From Planctomycetota bacterium (GTDB lineage: Bacteria; Planctomycetota; UBA1135; GCA-002686595): a DNA stretch of 64,000 nt. The position numbers were made by a program, and so were the translations under genes. The stretch lies in assembly GCA_029259635.1 (NCBI GenBank), contig JAJDEU010000051.1, forward strand, positions 1-64,000, read 5' to 3'. This document shows, piece after piece, positions 16,590 through 25,715 of the stretch; the stretch's first letter is position 1; every line of letters starts with the position of its first letter. A model generated the notes under the pieces. That model was given only the letters and a program-made list of their open reading frames with translations. It was not told the DNA's origin and ran no database searches.

Positions 16590-18059
16590 ATGCAAACGCG
16601 ACCCGCTCACAACCCGCCTGCCTTCACCCTACTTATGGTTCTCAGTCTGACGGGAGCTGTTTTCGGGACTTGGAGCTGCTCCAAAAGTGAGCCACCTGTG
16701 GATAACCATGGGCCGGTTTCGACGAATCCTCAGAATTTGCGGGAGTTGGCCCCAGAAATTGTGGAGAACCCGGCCCCGATGAGCACCTCCACTACGGATA
16801 CGACTCTCCTCGCAGGAGACCCCATGCCCGGCGGCACAGCGTCCAAGGACTCTGGTGCCCGTGGACTGGGAACCCGTCTTCCCGCGGTGGCTCGCGCGCT
16901 GGAGCGCGGCCAATTGGAAGAGGCCAAATCCCTGCTCACCCAAGCCGACTACCAACAAATCGAGACTCGGCTCCTCCGTGCTCGGTTGCTCTTCCGCCAG
17001 GGAGATGTGGTGCAAGCCCTGCGCGAAATTGAGCAGGCTCGCGCCGAGGCTCCCTCGGACGGGCGAGTGTACGGCGTCGCCTCCGAAATCTACGTCGGGC
17101 TGGGACGGCTCGATGAGGCGGATCAGGAGCTCCGCCGCGGCTTGAAGGTGGACGGAGCCTGTGCGGCCATGGAGCGCGCACGCGGCGTCTATCTCCTGCA
17201 ACTTCCGGGAGCCGCCCGGACGGCCCGAATTCATCTCCTGCAAGCGCTCGAGCTCGAACCCGATCTGGCTTTCACCGCCCGGCCCCTGGCTGCCGCGCAC
17301 AAGCTCGCCGGTCGCGCCTACCTGCGCGAACAGAATCCGCTCGAAGCCGTTCGCGCCGCTCGCGCAGGACTCGAGCTCTACCCCGACGACTTCGATCTCC
17401 GCGAACTGCACGCCGACGCACTGCTCGCTGTCGGCAGCCTGCGACACGCGGTCGCGATCTTTGAAGAGCTGCTGGCCGAAGGCCACCCCGTCGAGAACGA
17501 CCTCTCTCTCGCTGCATGGCGCGCGGGAATGGGCGAGCTCATCGCTCGCCGTCGCGCGGCCGCACTCGATTACTTCACCCGAGCTCGCGAGCTCGGCATG
17601 TCGGACGAAGGTCTCGGCTCGGCGCTTCACCTGATGAGCCAAGAGTCGATGACTCGCGTCGGAAGGGGTATCGCGGCCTACGGCGAGGACGAACTCGAGC
17701 AGGCGCGCGGGCTCTTTGCCGAAGCCGTGCATCTCGACCCGAACAATCTCGCGGCGATGAACCACCTCGCCGTGACTCACGCGCGACTCGGAATGTCCGA
17801 GCTCGCCATTGAAGGCTGGACGCAGGTTCTCGGCGTGTTCGACGAAGCCGATGGAACTCCGCCCGAACCGATTCATCTCAATCTCGCGCGTACCCTGCTC
17901 GAAGTCGGCGGCTCACAGCGAGCGCGTCAAGTGCTTCAGCAGTATGAGCCGGCGGCCATGCAAGCGCTCGGTGAAGAACCCACCGACGAAGAGTTGGCCG
18001 CTTGTCTCGACCGACTTGAGTCGAGCCACCGTTCGTCGAGCTTGAAGCGCGCGGAATAA
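16590..18059 (+). CDS. TPR-repeat lipoprotein
   Basis: A 489-aa protein with an N-terminal export signal (hydrophobic FTLLMVLSLTGAVFGTWSC). The Cys near residue 30 is a plausible lipidation site although the -1/-3 residues are not ideal. A linker of about 55 residues, rich in Pro/Thr/Ser, is followed by about ten TPR-like hairpins, such as ARALERGQLEEAKSLLTQA, GLGRLDEADQELRRGLKV and ARGLFAEAVHLDPNNLAAMN. No catalytic motif was seen. It converges on the minus-strand TPR gene with only 20 bases between stops. Its neighbours (TPR and FG-GAP/ASPIC proteins) point to a shared envelope function typical of planctomycetes, but nothing more specific. Confidence 0.8.
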   Translation: MQTRPAHNPPAFTLLMVLSLTGAVFGTWSCSKSEPPVDNHGPVSTNPQNLRELAPEIVENPAPMSTSTTDTTLLAGDPMPGGTASKDSGARGLGTRLPAVARALERGQLEEAKSLLTQADYQQIETRLLRARLLFRQGDVVQALREIEQARAEAPSDGRVYGVASEIYVGLGRLDEADQELRRGLKVDGACAAMERARGVYLLQLPGAARTARIHLLQALELEPDLAFTARPLAAAHKLAGRAYLREQNPLEAVRAARAGLELYPDDFDLRELHADALLAVGSLRHAVAIFEELLAEGHPVENDLSLAAWRAGMGELIARRRAAALDYFTRARELGMSDEGLGSALHLMSQESMTRVGRGIAAYGEDELEQARGLFAEAVHLDPNNLAAMNHLAVTHARLGMSELAIEGWTQVLGVFDEADGTPPEPIHLNLARTLLEVGGSQRARQVLQQYEPAAMQALGEEPTDEELAACLDRLESSHRSSSLKRAE

Positions 18060-18079
18060 CCGCCCGCACTCTCCCGAAC

Positions 18080-19234
18080 CTACTCTTTCTGCGCGCGTAA
18101 ACTCTGATAGCGCGCGTTGCTCGCCCGCGCTCGCTCGACGTCTCCGGCGGCCTCGTAGATTTTGGCGAGGTGCATGTGCGCCTCGACAAAGCGCGGATCG
18201 GATTCGACATCTGGAATCGAGACGAGGTACACGAGCGCGCGCTCGGCTTCCTCGAATCGGTTCCCCATGATGTCGAGGATCGCGCGGTTGAACCGCGCGA
18301 GATGTTGCGCGCTGTCGGTCTCGACGGCTCGGCCATAGGCGGTGTAGGCCGACTCCACATCTCCGCTCAATCGGTACGCTTCACCGAGGTGAAACCAGCC
18401 GCGCGAGTAGCCGGGATGCTCGGCGACGAGCGTCTCAAACTCGACCAAGGCGCGGCCGAACGCTCCGACCTGCATCCACGCCATGCCGAGGCCGAGTCGC
18501 GGGAGGGGAGCGGTGGGGTTCCGGCGCAACTGCAGGCGGCGCGCCAAGAGGATCTGGTGCCAACGCTCGAGCTCGCGCGCTCGCTTGAGATAGTCACTCG
18601 CGAGCTCGGGCCTTCGAATCTCGACCGCAGCCGTTGCGAGTAAGTGAAGCGCGCTGGGCGCACCGGGGTGCAGCGGCGCGCGCTTCACAAATTCCTGAGC
18701 GGCGTTCGCGGCTTGCCGAAGATCGCCAGCGCGAGCAAAGGTCCGCGCCAGCAAGAGCCAGGCATCGACCAACTCGGGATGACGCAGGCTTGGCTTAGTG
18801 CCCGCCACGCCGGTCGCTCGGGCCACGGTGAGCAGGCGAAACGCGCTGTCCAGTTGGTCGCTCTCGAGATGCACGCGGACTCGTTCCAGTTCGACCCACG
18901 CACTCTCTGCGGACGATAAGCCCGGCCGATTTAGAGTTTCGAGGGCTTCGGTTTCCTCGCCGGCCGCCCAGAGTGCATGGGCAACGAGAGCACGCGCTTC
19001 TCCGCTCTCTTCGAGCAGCCCGCCACTTGCAATCAGGGCTCGACCTCTCGGAATCAACTCTCGAGCGAGGTCCAGTTCGGCCAGTTCGCGCAACTCCTCG
19101 AGCGCTGCCTCTTGGGTCGCTGCAGCACTAGGCGTCGAATCTTCGGTCTCGACCTGGAACTCCGCGCGCGGCGGAGCGCCGATCGCCAGAACCGAGAAGA
19201 GCAAGCTCGCCAGTATTTGTAGAGTAGTGCTCAC
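18080..19234 (-). CDS. Secreted TPR-repeat protein
   Basis: About 384 aa from the GTG at 19234, which overlaps the stop of the ASPIC gene (GTGA). This start gives a signal peptide (VSTTLQILASLLFSVLAIG) where the longer reading frame would prepend an Arg-rich tail. The mature part is Leu/Ala/Glu-rich and consists of TPR-like helical pairs, with the clearest at GRALVEFETLVAEHPGYSRG and AYRLSGDVESAYTAYGRAVE. It is probably translationally coupled to the upstream FG-GAP/ASPIC lipoprotein gene, suggesting that the two work together. It is a likely binding scaffold with no enzyme motif. Confidence 0.8.
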   Translation of the reverse strand: MSTTLQILASLLFSVLAIGAPPRAEFQVETEDSTPSAAATQEAALEELRELAELDLARELIPRGRALIASGGLLEESGEARALVAHALWAAGEETEALETLNRPGLSSAESAWVELERVRVHLESDQLDSAFRLLTVARATGVAGTKPSLRHPELVDAWLLLARTFARAGDLRQAANAAQEFVKRAPLHPGAPSALHLLATAAVEIRRPELASDYLKRARELERWHQILLARRLQLRRNPTAPLPRLGLGMAWMQVGAFGRALVEFETLVAEHPGYSRGWFHLGEAYRLSGDVESAYTAYGRAVETDSAQHLARFNRAILDIMGNRFEEAERALVYLVSIPDVESDPRFVEAHMHLAKIYEAAGDVERARASNARYQSLRAQKE

Positions 19235-21414
19235 TTGAAGGCCTCCTCGCGAATCACGCCTTCGCCTTCGCGGACCCACAGTGCGCGTCCCGCCGCTCCC
19301 GCGGGCAAGGTCTCAACGCGGCCGGAAGGCCAGCGAATTTCGATGGATGCGTAGCTCTCGCGGAAGCCGAGGCCGAAGTGAAGCCAGGGCGTGCTCGCCG
19401 ATTGATAGCTGCCGGAGGTCTGCACTTCCGCAAGCTGTCGGGGTGCGGCTTCGGCGTTCGGCTTTCCGGCGTCCGTCACGGCAGCCGGTGTCAGAATCAC
19501 GCGCGTGCCGAACGCGTCGAGCGTCGTTCGAAAGTCGCTCGCGTCCGAGCTGGGCTGCTTCGTGCCGAGGCACAACAGGCTGAGTCGATGGGCGCTCCCC
19601 GTCTCGGGTTTCAGTCGGTTGAGCCCGAGGAGCGCGGGACCGTCGATGGTCGTCACGACCAGGTCCGGCGAACCGTCGCGGTCGAAGTCAGCCACCGCGC
19701 TGCCGCGGCTGACGGCGGAGATGGAGAGCATGGACGACTCGCTCGGAAGCTGAACGGGTGCGATCGCGCGTCCCGGCTCTAGGCTCCAGATCGTGTCGGC
19801 TTGAGCGTAGCGCGTGCCGGTGTAGGGCTCGTCGGCCTGGGGATAGACGTGACCGTTGGCGGTGAAGAGGTCCAAGTTCGCGTCGCCGTCGAAGTCGACG
19901 AGGTGCGCGCCCCAGGAGAGCAAGCGACTCGTGAATCGCCCCAGTCCCAGACGGTGGGTCTGCGGTCGAAAGCCGATCTCCGCGCCAAAGTAGAGCTCGG
20001 TCGGTTCGCCAGAAAAGTTGGTGATGGCGAGGTCGAGCCGGCCATCGCGATTGATGTCGCCGAACGCGATGCCCATGCCGGCTTGCGCGAGGCCGTCCTG
20101 ATTGACGGCGACGCCCGAAGAGGTGCCGAAGTCTTGGAAGCGCGCGCGACCGTCGTTGATGAACAGTCGGTTGGCCACGCTGTCGTTCGCAACCAACAAG
20201 TCCGTGTCTCCATCGTTGTCGGCGTCGAAGGCGCCCACGGCAAGGGTGAAGCCCGGCTCGACGGCCGGCAACCACTCGGCTGTCTTGTCCTCGAACTGAC
20301 CGTTGCCGAGTCCGCGCAGAAGTCGATCGGGTTGAGCGACGAGTCCGCGCGGTCCGCAGTAGACCTCCGAGCCTTTCCACGTGCACGGAAACTCGAGGGC
20401 GCCTTCACCGAGCGAACCCAGTGGAAGATCGAGGGGATCGAGGTCGAGGTACTGACCGACGTAGAGGTCCAGCTCGCCGTCGCGGTCAGCGTCGAAGAGC
20501 GCCAGGCTGGTGGCCCACAGCGGAATCTCGCCGACCTCGCGTTTGGCGCCGGGGATCAGCCGCGCGGTTCCTTGCGGTTCGAGTACCGCGCTCTTCGTCC
20601 GCACGAGCTCGCCGGTCTCGTTCTGCAGCAATAAGGCCAGGTCTCCAAAGCCTGCCGCGATGAGATCCGTTGCGCCGTCGCCGTTGAGGTCGCCGGCGGC
20701 GAGGCCAGTCCACCAACCATTGAGTTTCGGAGCCACACCGCCCTGAAAGTTCGCCGCGCCGTCGTTGAGATAGAGCGCGAGGTCCGCGCCGGGGCCGCGC
20801 GTGAGGGCGGACAAGCTCGCGAGGCCTTGGCCAAACGCCAGGTCGAGATCGCCGTCGCTCTCGAGGTCGAGCACGGCCACGCCCGCTCCGCCCGCCTCCA
20901 GGATCGTGGGCTTGTGCGGTTCCCCCGATTGATTGACGTAGCTGAGGCCCAACTCCGCGGCCCGGTTGTCGAAGCTGCCGCGCCAGTTTTGCGCCCCTCT
21001 GCCCTGGTTGTCCGGCAGCGCGAGCGGGGGATTCGAAGGGGACGCGCTCGTCGAGTGGGGGCTAGTGGCCTTCTCTGATGAACTCTCCGAGGCGACGGGA
21101 TCGATTGGGCGCGGATCTGCGGGGTCCTCGGAACATGCGGCCAGCAGGGCGATCGCTGCGAGCGCTGCGGCGAAGAGGGGCCGCGCGGACGGAGCGCTCT
21201 GGGCGTCGATGCTCGGAGCCCGGAGAGGGCTCTGCTGGCGCGCGCTTCGAACTCCCGTTCGCGAGCGCGAGTCGTGGGCAAGCTTCAGTGAAAGGAACCG
21301 GGCGGTTTGAATTCCGCCACAAGTCTTTGCCTGATCCGGGCTCCCGCATCCTCGGACAAGCCGGATGCCCGACGGTTCACGGATCGTCCAATGCGCGCGT
21401 TCTTTGATCGGCAT
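19231..21414 (-). CDS. FG-GAP/VCBS repeat and ASPIC/UnbV domain lipoprotein (CRTAC1 family)
   Basis: About 727 aa from the ATG at 21414. A strong lipobox LLAAC follows a hydrophobic stretch (ARPLFAAALAAIALLAAC) near residue 95, so the true start may lie closer to it at an unrecognised codon. The exported part contains repeated FG-GAP/VCBS calcium-binding motifs (DLESDGDLDLAFG, DADRDGELDLYVG, DADNDGDTDLLVA, DINRDGRLDLAIT, DFDGDANLDLFTA, DFDRDGSPDLVVT) forming a beta-propeller. The C-terminus is an ASPIC/UnbV domain (FGLGFRESYASIEIRWPSGRVE). This CRTAC1-like architecture is abundant in planctomycetes and usually found beside TPR proteins, as here. The function is probably extracellular binding or adhesion; no enzyme activity is evident. 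Confidence 0.85.
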   Translation of the reverse strand: MPIKERAHWTIREPSGIRLVRGCGSPDQAKTCGGIQTARFLSLKLAHDSRSRTGVRSARQQSPLRAPSIDAQSAPSARPLFAAALAAIALLAACSEDPADPRPIDPVASESSSEKATSPHSTSASPSNPPLALPDNQGRGAQNWRGSFDNRAAELGLSYVNQSGEPHKPTILEAGGAGVAVLDLESDGDLDLAFGQGLASLSALTRGPGADLALYLNDGAANFQGGVAPKLNGWWTGLAAGDLNGDGATDLIAAGFGDLALLLQNETGELVRTKSAVLEPQGTARLIPGAKREVGEIPLWATSLALFDADRDGELDLYVGQYLDLDPLDLPLGSLGEGALEFPCTWKGSEVYCGPRGLVAQPDRLLRGLGNGQFEDKTAEWLPAVEPGFTLAVGAFDADNDGDTDLLVANDSVANRLFINDGRARFQDFGTSSGVAVNQDGLAQAGMGIAFGDINRDGRLDLAITNFSGEPTELYFGAEIGFRPQTHRLGLGRFTSRLLSWGAHLVDFDGDANLDLFTANGHVYPQADEPYTGTRYAQADTIWSLEPGRAIAPVQLPSESSMLSISAVSRGSAVADFDRDGSPDLVVTTIDGPALLGLNRLKPETGSAHRLSLLCLGTKQPSSDASDFRTTLDAFGTRVILTPAAVTDAGKPNAEAAPRQLAEVQTSGSYQSASTPWLHFGLGFRESYASIEIRWPSGRVETLPAGAAGRALWVREGEGVIREEAFK

Positions 21415-21431
21415 TCCCCCGACCCTATACT
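21404..21431 (+). promoter_or_regulatory. Sigma-70-like promoter for the SPOR-like gene
   Basis: TTGATC (21404-21409) and TATACT (21426-21431) are separated by 16 bases, matching 4/6 and 5/6 of the consensus. Transcription would start near 21438, leaving a leader of about 49 bases before the ATG at 21487. It overlaps the proposed start of the divergent ASPIC gene. Confidence 0.5.
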
Positions 21432-21486
21432 TCGGGAGCCGGAAACGAAGCCGGAATTGTGCGGCACTTCGCCAAAAAAAATCATC

Positions 21487-22125
21487 ATGGCCCGACACCA
21501 AAAAAGCCTGCTCGAGGCCTTTCAAAAAGCGAATGACGAGCGCGCGGGCGGCGATCCCGCATCCGCCGGTCCCTTCGCCGGAACGCCCACCACCGAACTG
21601 CAGACTGCGGAGCGCCGAAACCTGTTGCCGACGATCTCGGCGCGCGACTCGCGAGTGCTGATCGTCTTTGCGGGCTGGGGGCTGTTGAGCTTTGTGATCG
21701 GAGTCCTGGCGGGTCGCCAATTCGGGGGAGGGGAGAGTCTGGCGAGCGAGTCGGACGTCTCGCTCAACCAAGCGATCACGACCGGCTCTACGGTGTGGGT
21801 CGGCTCCGAATTGACCGCGGGCGAAGAGGTCAACGCCGCCATCGACGATTCGGACAATCTCTACACCGTGATGGCTTTCACTTGCCCGGCATCCGATGAG
21901 CAGGCGGCCTGGGAGCACTACTACAACCTTCGAGATTTGGGCGTCCCCGTCGCCTATCCGCTGCTTCCCGAAGATCAGATCTACCTGCCGGTAGGGGCCG
22001 AAGGCACGAGCGCTGAATTGGCGGACCTCCTGGCCTTCCTTCATTCCGCTGGCGGTCCGGGCGGCGAGAGCTTTGCCTACGCGGAGGCCTACGTGGTCGA
22101 GATCGACCGTCTCATCGAGCGCTAG
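21487..22125 (+). CDS. Single-span membrane protein with a SPOR-like C-terminal region
   Basis: A 212-aa protein. The first 55 residues are cytoplasmic and charged. A transmembrane helix follows (about 58-76, VLIVFAGWGLLSFVIGVLAG), then an exported linker. The C-terminal domain reads NLYTVMAFTCPASDEQAA, LRDLGVPVAYPLL and QIYLPVGAEG. That order (Y-T-V strand, helix, G-x-P-V strand, I-Y-L-x-V-G strand, helix) resembles a SPOR fold, which binds denuded peptidoglycan glycans at division sites, but the match is loose. The in-frame extension to 21307 is rejected because the promoter lies inside it. The gene stands alone, divergent from the ASPIC gene. Confidence 0.6.
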   Translation: MARHQKSLLEAFQKANDERAGGDPASAGPFAGTPTTELQTAERRNLLPTISARDSRVLIVFAGWGLLSFVIGVLAGRQFGGGESLASESDVSLNQAITTGSTVWVGSELTAGEEVNAAIDDSDNLYTVMAFTCPASDEQAAWEHYYNLRDLGVPVAYPLLPEDQIYLPVGAEGTSAELADLLAFLHSAGGPGGESFAYAEAYVVEIDRLIER

Positions 22126-22388
22126 CCCCTAGACTCATTCGGCCTCTCGGGACCCCAGTGGCTCTCGGCGCGGCTAAGACTGTGCGTCCCGGCGGGTAGG
22201 GCCCGACCCTCGACGGACCTGCTGCGGCGTTCCAAAGTGAGCCGTTTTCAGAGAGGGGCTCTGGCGCGCTGCCCAGCGGGTTTCTAGTATGCCCGGCTCG
22301 ATTGTCGCTTCCCTGTTCCGCGGCATGCCCTCGCACCCTCCCCGGGTGCCGAACTCCGCCCCGCAGCCGCTCTCGGCTCCCCCTTATC

Positions 22389-22628
22389 ATGACGATCCAT
22401 CCGAGCCTGAAAGGCGCAGACACCCTGGTGGGTGACCGCAGTGTGCTGACCCGTGTCGAGCGCCTTCAGCAGCTGGCCAAAGAAGGCAAGATCGACACCG
22501 AGTCGAACTCGGCCTACGGGCTTCCGAAAGTTCGCACCAATTTCAAAATCGCCAAGAGCAAGAAAGCTCTGAAGGCGGAAGATGCTGCCTCAGAGAAAGA
22601 GGCGGGCGACGCCGAGGGCGCGGAGTAG
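22389..22628 (+). CDS. Small basic protein of the PVC superphylum (TIGR04137-like)
   Basis: A 79-aa basic protein that opens with MTIHPSLKGADTLVGDRSVL and continues TRVERLQQLAKEGKI to a GLPKVRT motif. This closely follows the family known as the Chlamydia/Verrucomicrobia/Planctomycete small basic protein, thought from its composition to associate with the ribosome. The C-terminal 25 residues are an unusual Lys-then-Glu/Ala-rich tail beyond the typical length of about 50-60 residues. It is the best taxonomic marker in the window. The start at 22389 is fixed by the conserved first residues; upstream in-frame codons are ignored. It is monocistronic, with about 140 bases before queE. Confidence 0.85.
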   Translation: MTIHPSLKGADTLVGDRSVLTRVERLQQLAKEGKIDTESNSAYGLPKVRTNFKIAKSKKALKAEDAASEKEAGDAEGAE

Positions 22629-22766
22629 TCCGCGCACTCGACCTAGCGAGAGTGGTTCCGGTTCGACGCTGAGTCGAAACGGACTCGGCAATCCGTCGAG
22701 CGACTTCGGAACCCTCGTTCAACATCTTCCCCCCGCGCGCCCTCCACGAGAGGGCGCCCATCCGTT

Positions 22767-23588
22767 GTGATCTCCGAGACCCGCCAGGCTACCGAAACTC
22801 CCGTGCTGGAGGTCTTTGCTTCGATCCAGGGCGAGGGGGCTTTCGTCGGCCAGCCCCAAGTCTTCGTTCGCTTGCGCGGTTGTCCGCTGCGATGTTCCTG
22901 GTGCGACACGCCTCACTCGTGGGCAGTTCCGAAGGACGCACGCGCCGAGATCGAAAAGCGCGACGATGTGACCGAAGGGATCGAGCGCGTCGAGGAGCCC
23001 GCAAACTCAACGCCCTTCCAGGTCCTGTGTTTCGTCGCCGCTGCCGAGGGCGGGCGCCCGAAGACGATCTCGGTTACCGGCGGAGAGCCGCTGCTCTATC
23101 CGGACTTTATCGTGGAGCTCGCGCGCCTCGCCGGAGAACGACACATTCATCTCGAGACCGCAGGCGCGCATCCCGAGAGTCTCTCGCGCGTGCTGGATTC
23201 CGTGGATCACTTCAGCATCGACCTGAAGCTGCCGTCGACGATGCGCGCTCCGGTCGAGCTGAGCGCCGACCCGGTCGAACCGAGTCCGGTTACGGCAGAG
23301 GACTGGCGCGATGTCAGGCGGCGAACGATGAAGCTGGTCCGATCGCGCGATGCGTGCTTCAAGCTCGTGTTGCCGGCGGGCGTGGCGCTCTCCGAAGTCG
23401 AGGAACTCTTCGACGATGTGGCGAACTTCGCCTCCGAACACGTGGTCTACCTGCAACCCGCGACAGCGGTTGCCGGAACGGCTGCACCGAGCCTCACCGA
23501 GATCGAGCTGTGCGTCGACGCGGCACTCGAGAGGGGACTGACGCTGCGCGTCCTTCCTCAGGTTCACCCGGTCTTGGGGGTGCGCTAG
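22767..23588 (+). CDS. queE: 7-carboxy-7-deazaguanine synthase QueE (radical SAM)
   Basis: A 273-aa enzyme that contracts 6-carboxy-tetrahydropterin to CDG in queuosine/preQ0 synthesis. It starts with GTG at 22767. Substrate-loop residues are in FASIQGEGAFVGQPQVFVRL, the radical SAM cluster is C39-x3-C43-x2-C46 in GCPLRCSWCDT, and SVTGGEPLLYP binds SAM. A conserved HIHLETAG and FSIDLKLPS follow. It is somewhat longer than the usual 210-250 aa because of an insert after the cluster (residues about 55-85). No other queuosine genes are nearby. der begins three bases after the stop, so the two are probably co-transcribed. Confidence 0.9.
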   Translation: MISETRQATETPVLEVFASIQGEGAFVGQPQVFVRLRGCPLRCSWCDTPHSWAVPKDARAEIEKRDDVTEGIERVEEPANSTPFQVLCFVAAAEGGRPKTISVTGGEPLLYPDFIVELARLAGERHIHLETAGAHPESLSRVLDSVDHFSIDLKLPSTMRAPVELSADPVEPSPVTAEDWRDVRRRTMKLVRSRDACFKLVLPAGVALSEVEELFDDVANFASEHVVYLQPATAVAGTAAPSLTEIELCVDAALERGLTLRVLPQVHPVLGVR

Positions 23589-23590
23589 CC

Positions 23591-24934
23591 ATGCCCACTC
23601 TCGCCATTGTCGGACGCCCGAACGTGGGCAAGTCGACGCTGCTCAACCGCATGGTGAATAGCCGTGTCTCGATCGTCGAGCCGACCGAAGGCGTGACGCG
23701 CGATCGCGTCACCGTCGGTTGTCGATTGCCCTGCAGCTACGGCGAGCGCTACATCCAAGTTATCGACACCGGCGGCATCGGAATCGTCGACCGCGACGAT
23801 CTGGGGCCGCACGTCGAAGAGCAGGTGCGCGCTGCATTGATCGCCGCCGACGTGGTCGTGTTCATGGTCGACGTGCGCGACGGCGTGACGCCACTGGATC
23901 GCGAGGTTGCGAAGCGGTTGCGCATGACCGAGCTGCCGGTGGTCTTGGTCGTCAATAAAGTCGAGAGCGATCAGTACGTCTGGGACGCCGAGACTTTTCG
24001 TACGCTCGGTTTGCCCGATGAACTGTTCTTGATCAGCGCGCAAAACGGCGAAGGCCTGACCCCGCTGTACGAACGCATCGGGGACCTCTTGCCGAATGCG
24101 GAGGCGGACGAAGGCCCGACGAAGCCCTCGCTCAAGTTGGCCGTCGTCGGACGTCGGAATGCTGGCAAGTCCACATTGGTCAATGCGCTCGCTCGCGAGG
24201 AACGCGTGATCGTGTCGGAGATTCCCGGAACGACACGCGACTCGGTCGATGTGCTGTTCAAGCAGGACGGCAAAGACTTTGTCGTGATCGATACGGCCGG
24301 CATTCGTCGCAAGAAGAGCATTCAAGACGCGATCGAGTTCTATTCGGATGCTCGCAGTCACCGGGCGATCAGGCGTGCGGACGTTGTGCTCTTGCTGGTG
24401 GATGCGATGGCCGAGATCAGCTCGATTGAAAAGCGTCTGGCGCGCTACGTCGTCGATCACTACAAGCCAGTCATCCTGGTCGCGAACAAGTGGGACAAGG
24501 CCGAAAACTTCGAGCCCGAAGAGCTGTCGAAGTATCTCGTCGACCGACTGCCCGGACTGTCCTGGGCGCCGATGGTCGCGATGTCCGCAAAGACCGGCTT
24601 CGGTGTCCCCGAGACCGTTGAGCTGGCGGAGGAGCTGATGGAGGAGTCGCGCAAGCGGGTTTCCACGGGAGCTCTGAACCGCGTGATCGCCAAGGCCACC
24701 GAATCGCGCTCGCCTTCGTGGAAGGGCCAGATGGTCAAGATCCTGTACGCTACGCAGGCGGACACGGTGCCGCCGACCTTTGTCTTGTTCGCGAAGAACG
24801 AGAAGATGATCGGAAAGGACTACCTGCGCTATCTTGAGAACCGTCTGCGGGAAGAGCTCGGACTCGAGTCCGTTCCGCTGCGCTTCGTCATCCGACCGCA
24901 CACGAAGGACGACGAGTACGACGAGTTCGACTGA
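23591..24934 (+). CDS. der: Ribosome biogenesis GTPase Der (EngA)
   Basis: A 447-aa double GTPase required for 50S subunit assembly. G domain 1 has GRPNVGKS at the N-terminus, DTGG, and NKVE in the NKxD position. G domain 2 has GRRNAGKS, DTAG and NKWD. The C-terminal KH-like domain binds RNA (KGQMVKILYATQADTVPPTF). The second P-loop has Ala where Val is usual. The Glu in NKVE instead of NKVD also differs from the most common form but occurs in the family. ATG 23591 is chosen. A longer in-frame reading that overlaps queE is noise. Confidence 0.95.
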   Translation: MPTLAIVGRPNVGKSTLLNRMVNSRVSIVEPTEGVTRDRVTVGCRLPCSYGERYIQVIDTGGIGIVDRDDLGPHVEEQVRAALIAADVVVFMVDVRDGVTPLDREVAKRLRMTELPVVLVVNKVESDQYVWDAETFRTLGLPDELFLISAQNGEGLTPLYERIGDLLPNAEADEGPTKPSLKLAVVGRRNAGKSTLVNALAREERVIVSEIPGTTRDSVDVLFKQDGKDFVVIDTAGIRRKKSIQDAIEFYSDARSHRAIRRADVVLLLVDAMAEISSIEKRLARYVVDHYKPVILVANKWDKAENFEPEELSKYLVDRLPGLSWAPMVAMSAKTGFGVPETVELAEELMEESRKRVSTGALNRVIAKATESRSPSWKGQMVKILYATQADTVPPTFVLFAKNEKMIGKDYLRYLENRLREELGLESVPLRFVIRPHTKDDEYDEFD

Positions 24935-24986
24935 GCGGCGCGGCGCGGCGTTCAGATATAGGCTCCTTGAGTTTGAAGGTTTTGTC

Positions 24987-25460
24987 ATGAAGCACGCTGT
25001 ACTCCTCGCGATGGTTCTTCTCCTTGCGCCCCTCTTCGGGAGCTGCCAGTTGCTCGGAGAGAGCGCTCCCGATCCGGACTGGATCGAGCGCGAGGTCTCC
25101 GCCCCGAGCGAGAACGTGGTCTGGCAAGTTGTTCGTCGCAGCCTCGAGGTTCGGCACTTTCCGATCGGCGGAGGGCTGGATCCCGATCGCTTGGTTGCGG
25201 AGTCGGGGTGGCTGCGCTCGCTCGCTCCGTTCAAGGGGCGGGGCTATCAAATTCGCGCGGTGGTCGAGATCGTTCCGCTGGGAGCGGATCGCTACAACAT
25301 TCGCATTCACGTGCAGCGGCAGAACAACGATGCGCTCGTGAACCCCGCCGATGCGCGCTACGCCGAGTGGAAGTGGGTTGCGGACGACAAGGTCGAGGCG
25401 AAGATCCTCATGGGGCACATCCGGACCTACCTCGACAATCAGATGGAGCTCGGCAGCTAG
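24987..25460 (+). CDS. Small hypothetical lipoprotein
   Basis: A 157-aa protein. MKHAVLLAMVLLLAPLFGSC is a textbook lipoprotein signal with lipobox LFGSC. The mature part is a mixed alpha/beta domain rich in Trp/Arg (VVWQVVRRSLEVRHFPIG, GYQIRAVVEIVPLG, YNIRIHVQRQNN). It resembles short outer-membrane lipoproteins of planctomycetes but matches no family I can name. It lies 52 bases after der; a TATAGG-like box upstream hints at its own promoter. The function is unknown. Confidence 0.7.
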   Translation: MKHAVLLAMVLLLAPLFGSCQLLGESAPDPDWIEREVSAPSENVVWQVVRRSLEVRHFPIGGGLDPDRLVAESGWLRSLAPFKGRGYQIRAVVEIVPLGADRYNIRIHVQRQNNDALVNPADARYAEWKWVADDKVEAKILMGHIRTYLDNQMELGS

Positions 25461-25715
25461 CCCGGATCGAAGGAAGTCGTAATCGAGCCTCGAAGCCTGG
25501 CTTTGCGACTGCTCGACGGGGGCGGGAGAGGCTAGAGTAGGTCGGTTCGGTGCGGCCTTGGCTCGTTCGATCTCTCCACGGGAGGATCGGACGGGGAATA
25601 ACCCTCCCCTCGGGGTTCAGGACCGACCTGTCCGCGCCGAAATACACTCTGGCGCTTCCTTTAGGCTCGCTCTCCTCTCGAGCGACCTCGCTGACTCCTC
25701 TTCGACCCCCTGCCT

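Noticed and set aside
16629-17876. 415-codon minus-strand frame opposite the TPR lipoprotein
   Set aside because: Opposite a gene with a lipoprotein signal and TPR periodicity; no family features.
22880-24934. Long reading frame that extends der upstream across queE
   Set aside because: The extra 237 residues are Arg-rich and overlap queE; der has its own ATG at 23591 followed by the P-loop, as in other bacteria.
23585-25234. 549-codon minus-strand frame opposite der
   Set aside because: Antisense to a clear GTPase gene in GC-rich DNA; no recognisable domains and Asp/Leu/Arg-skewed composition.
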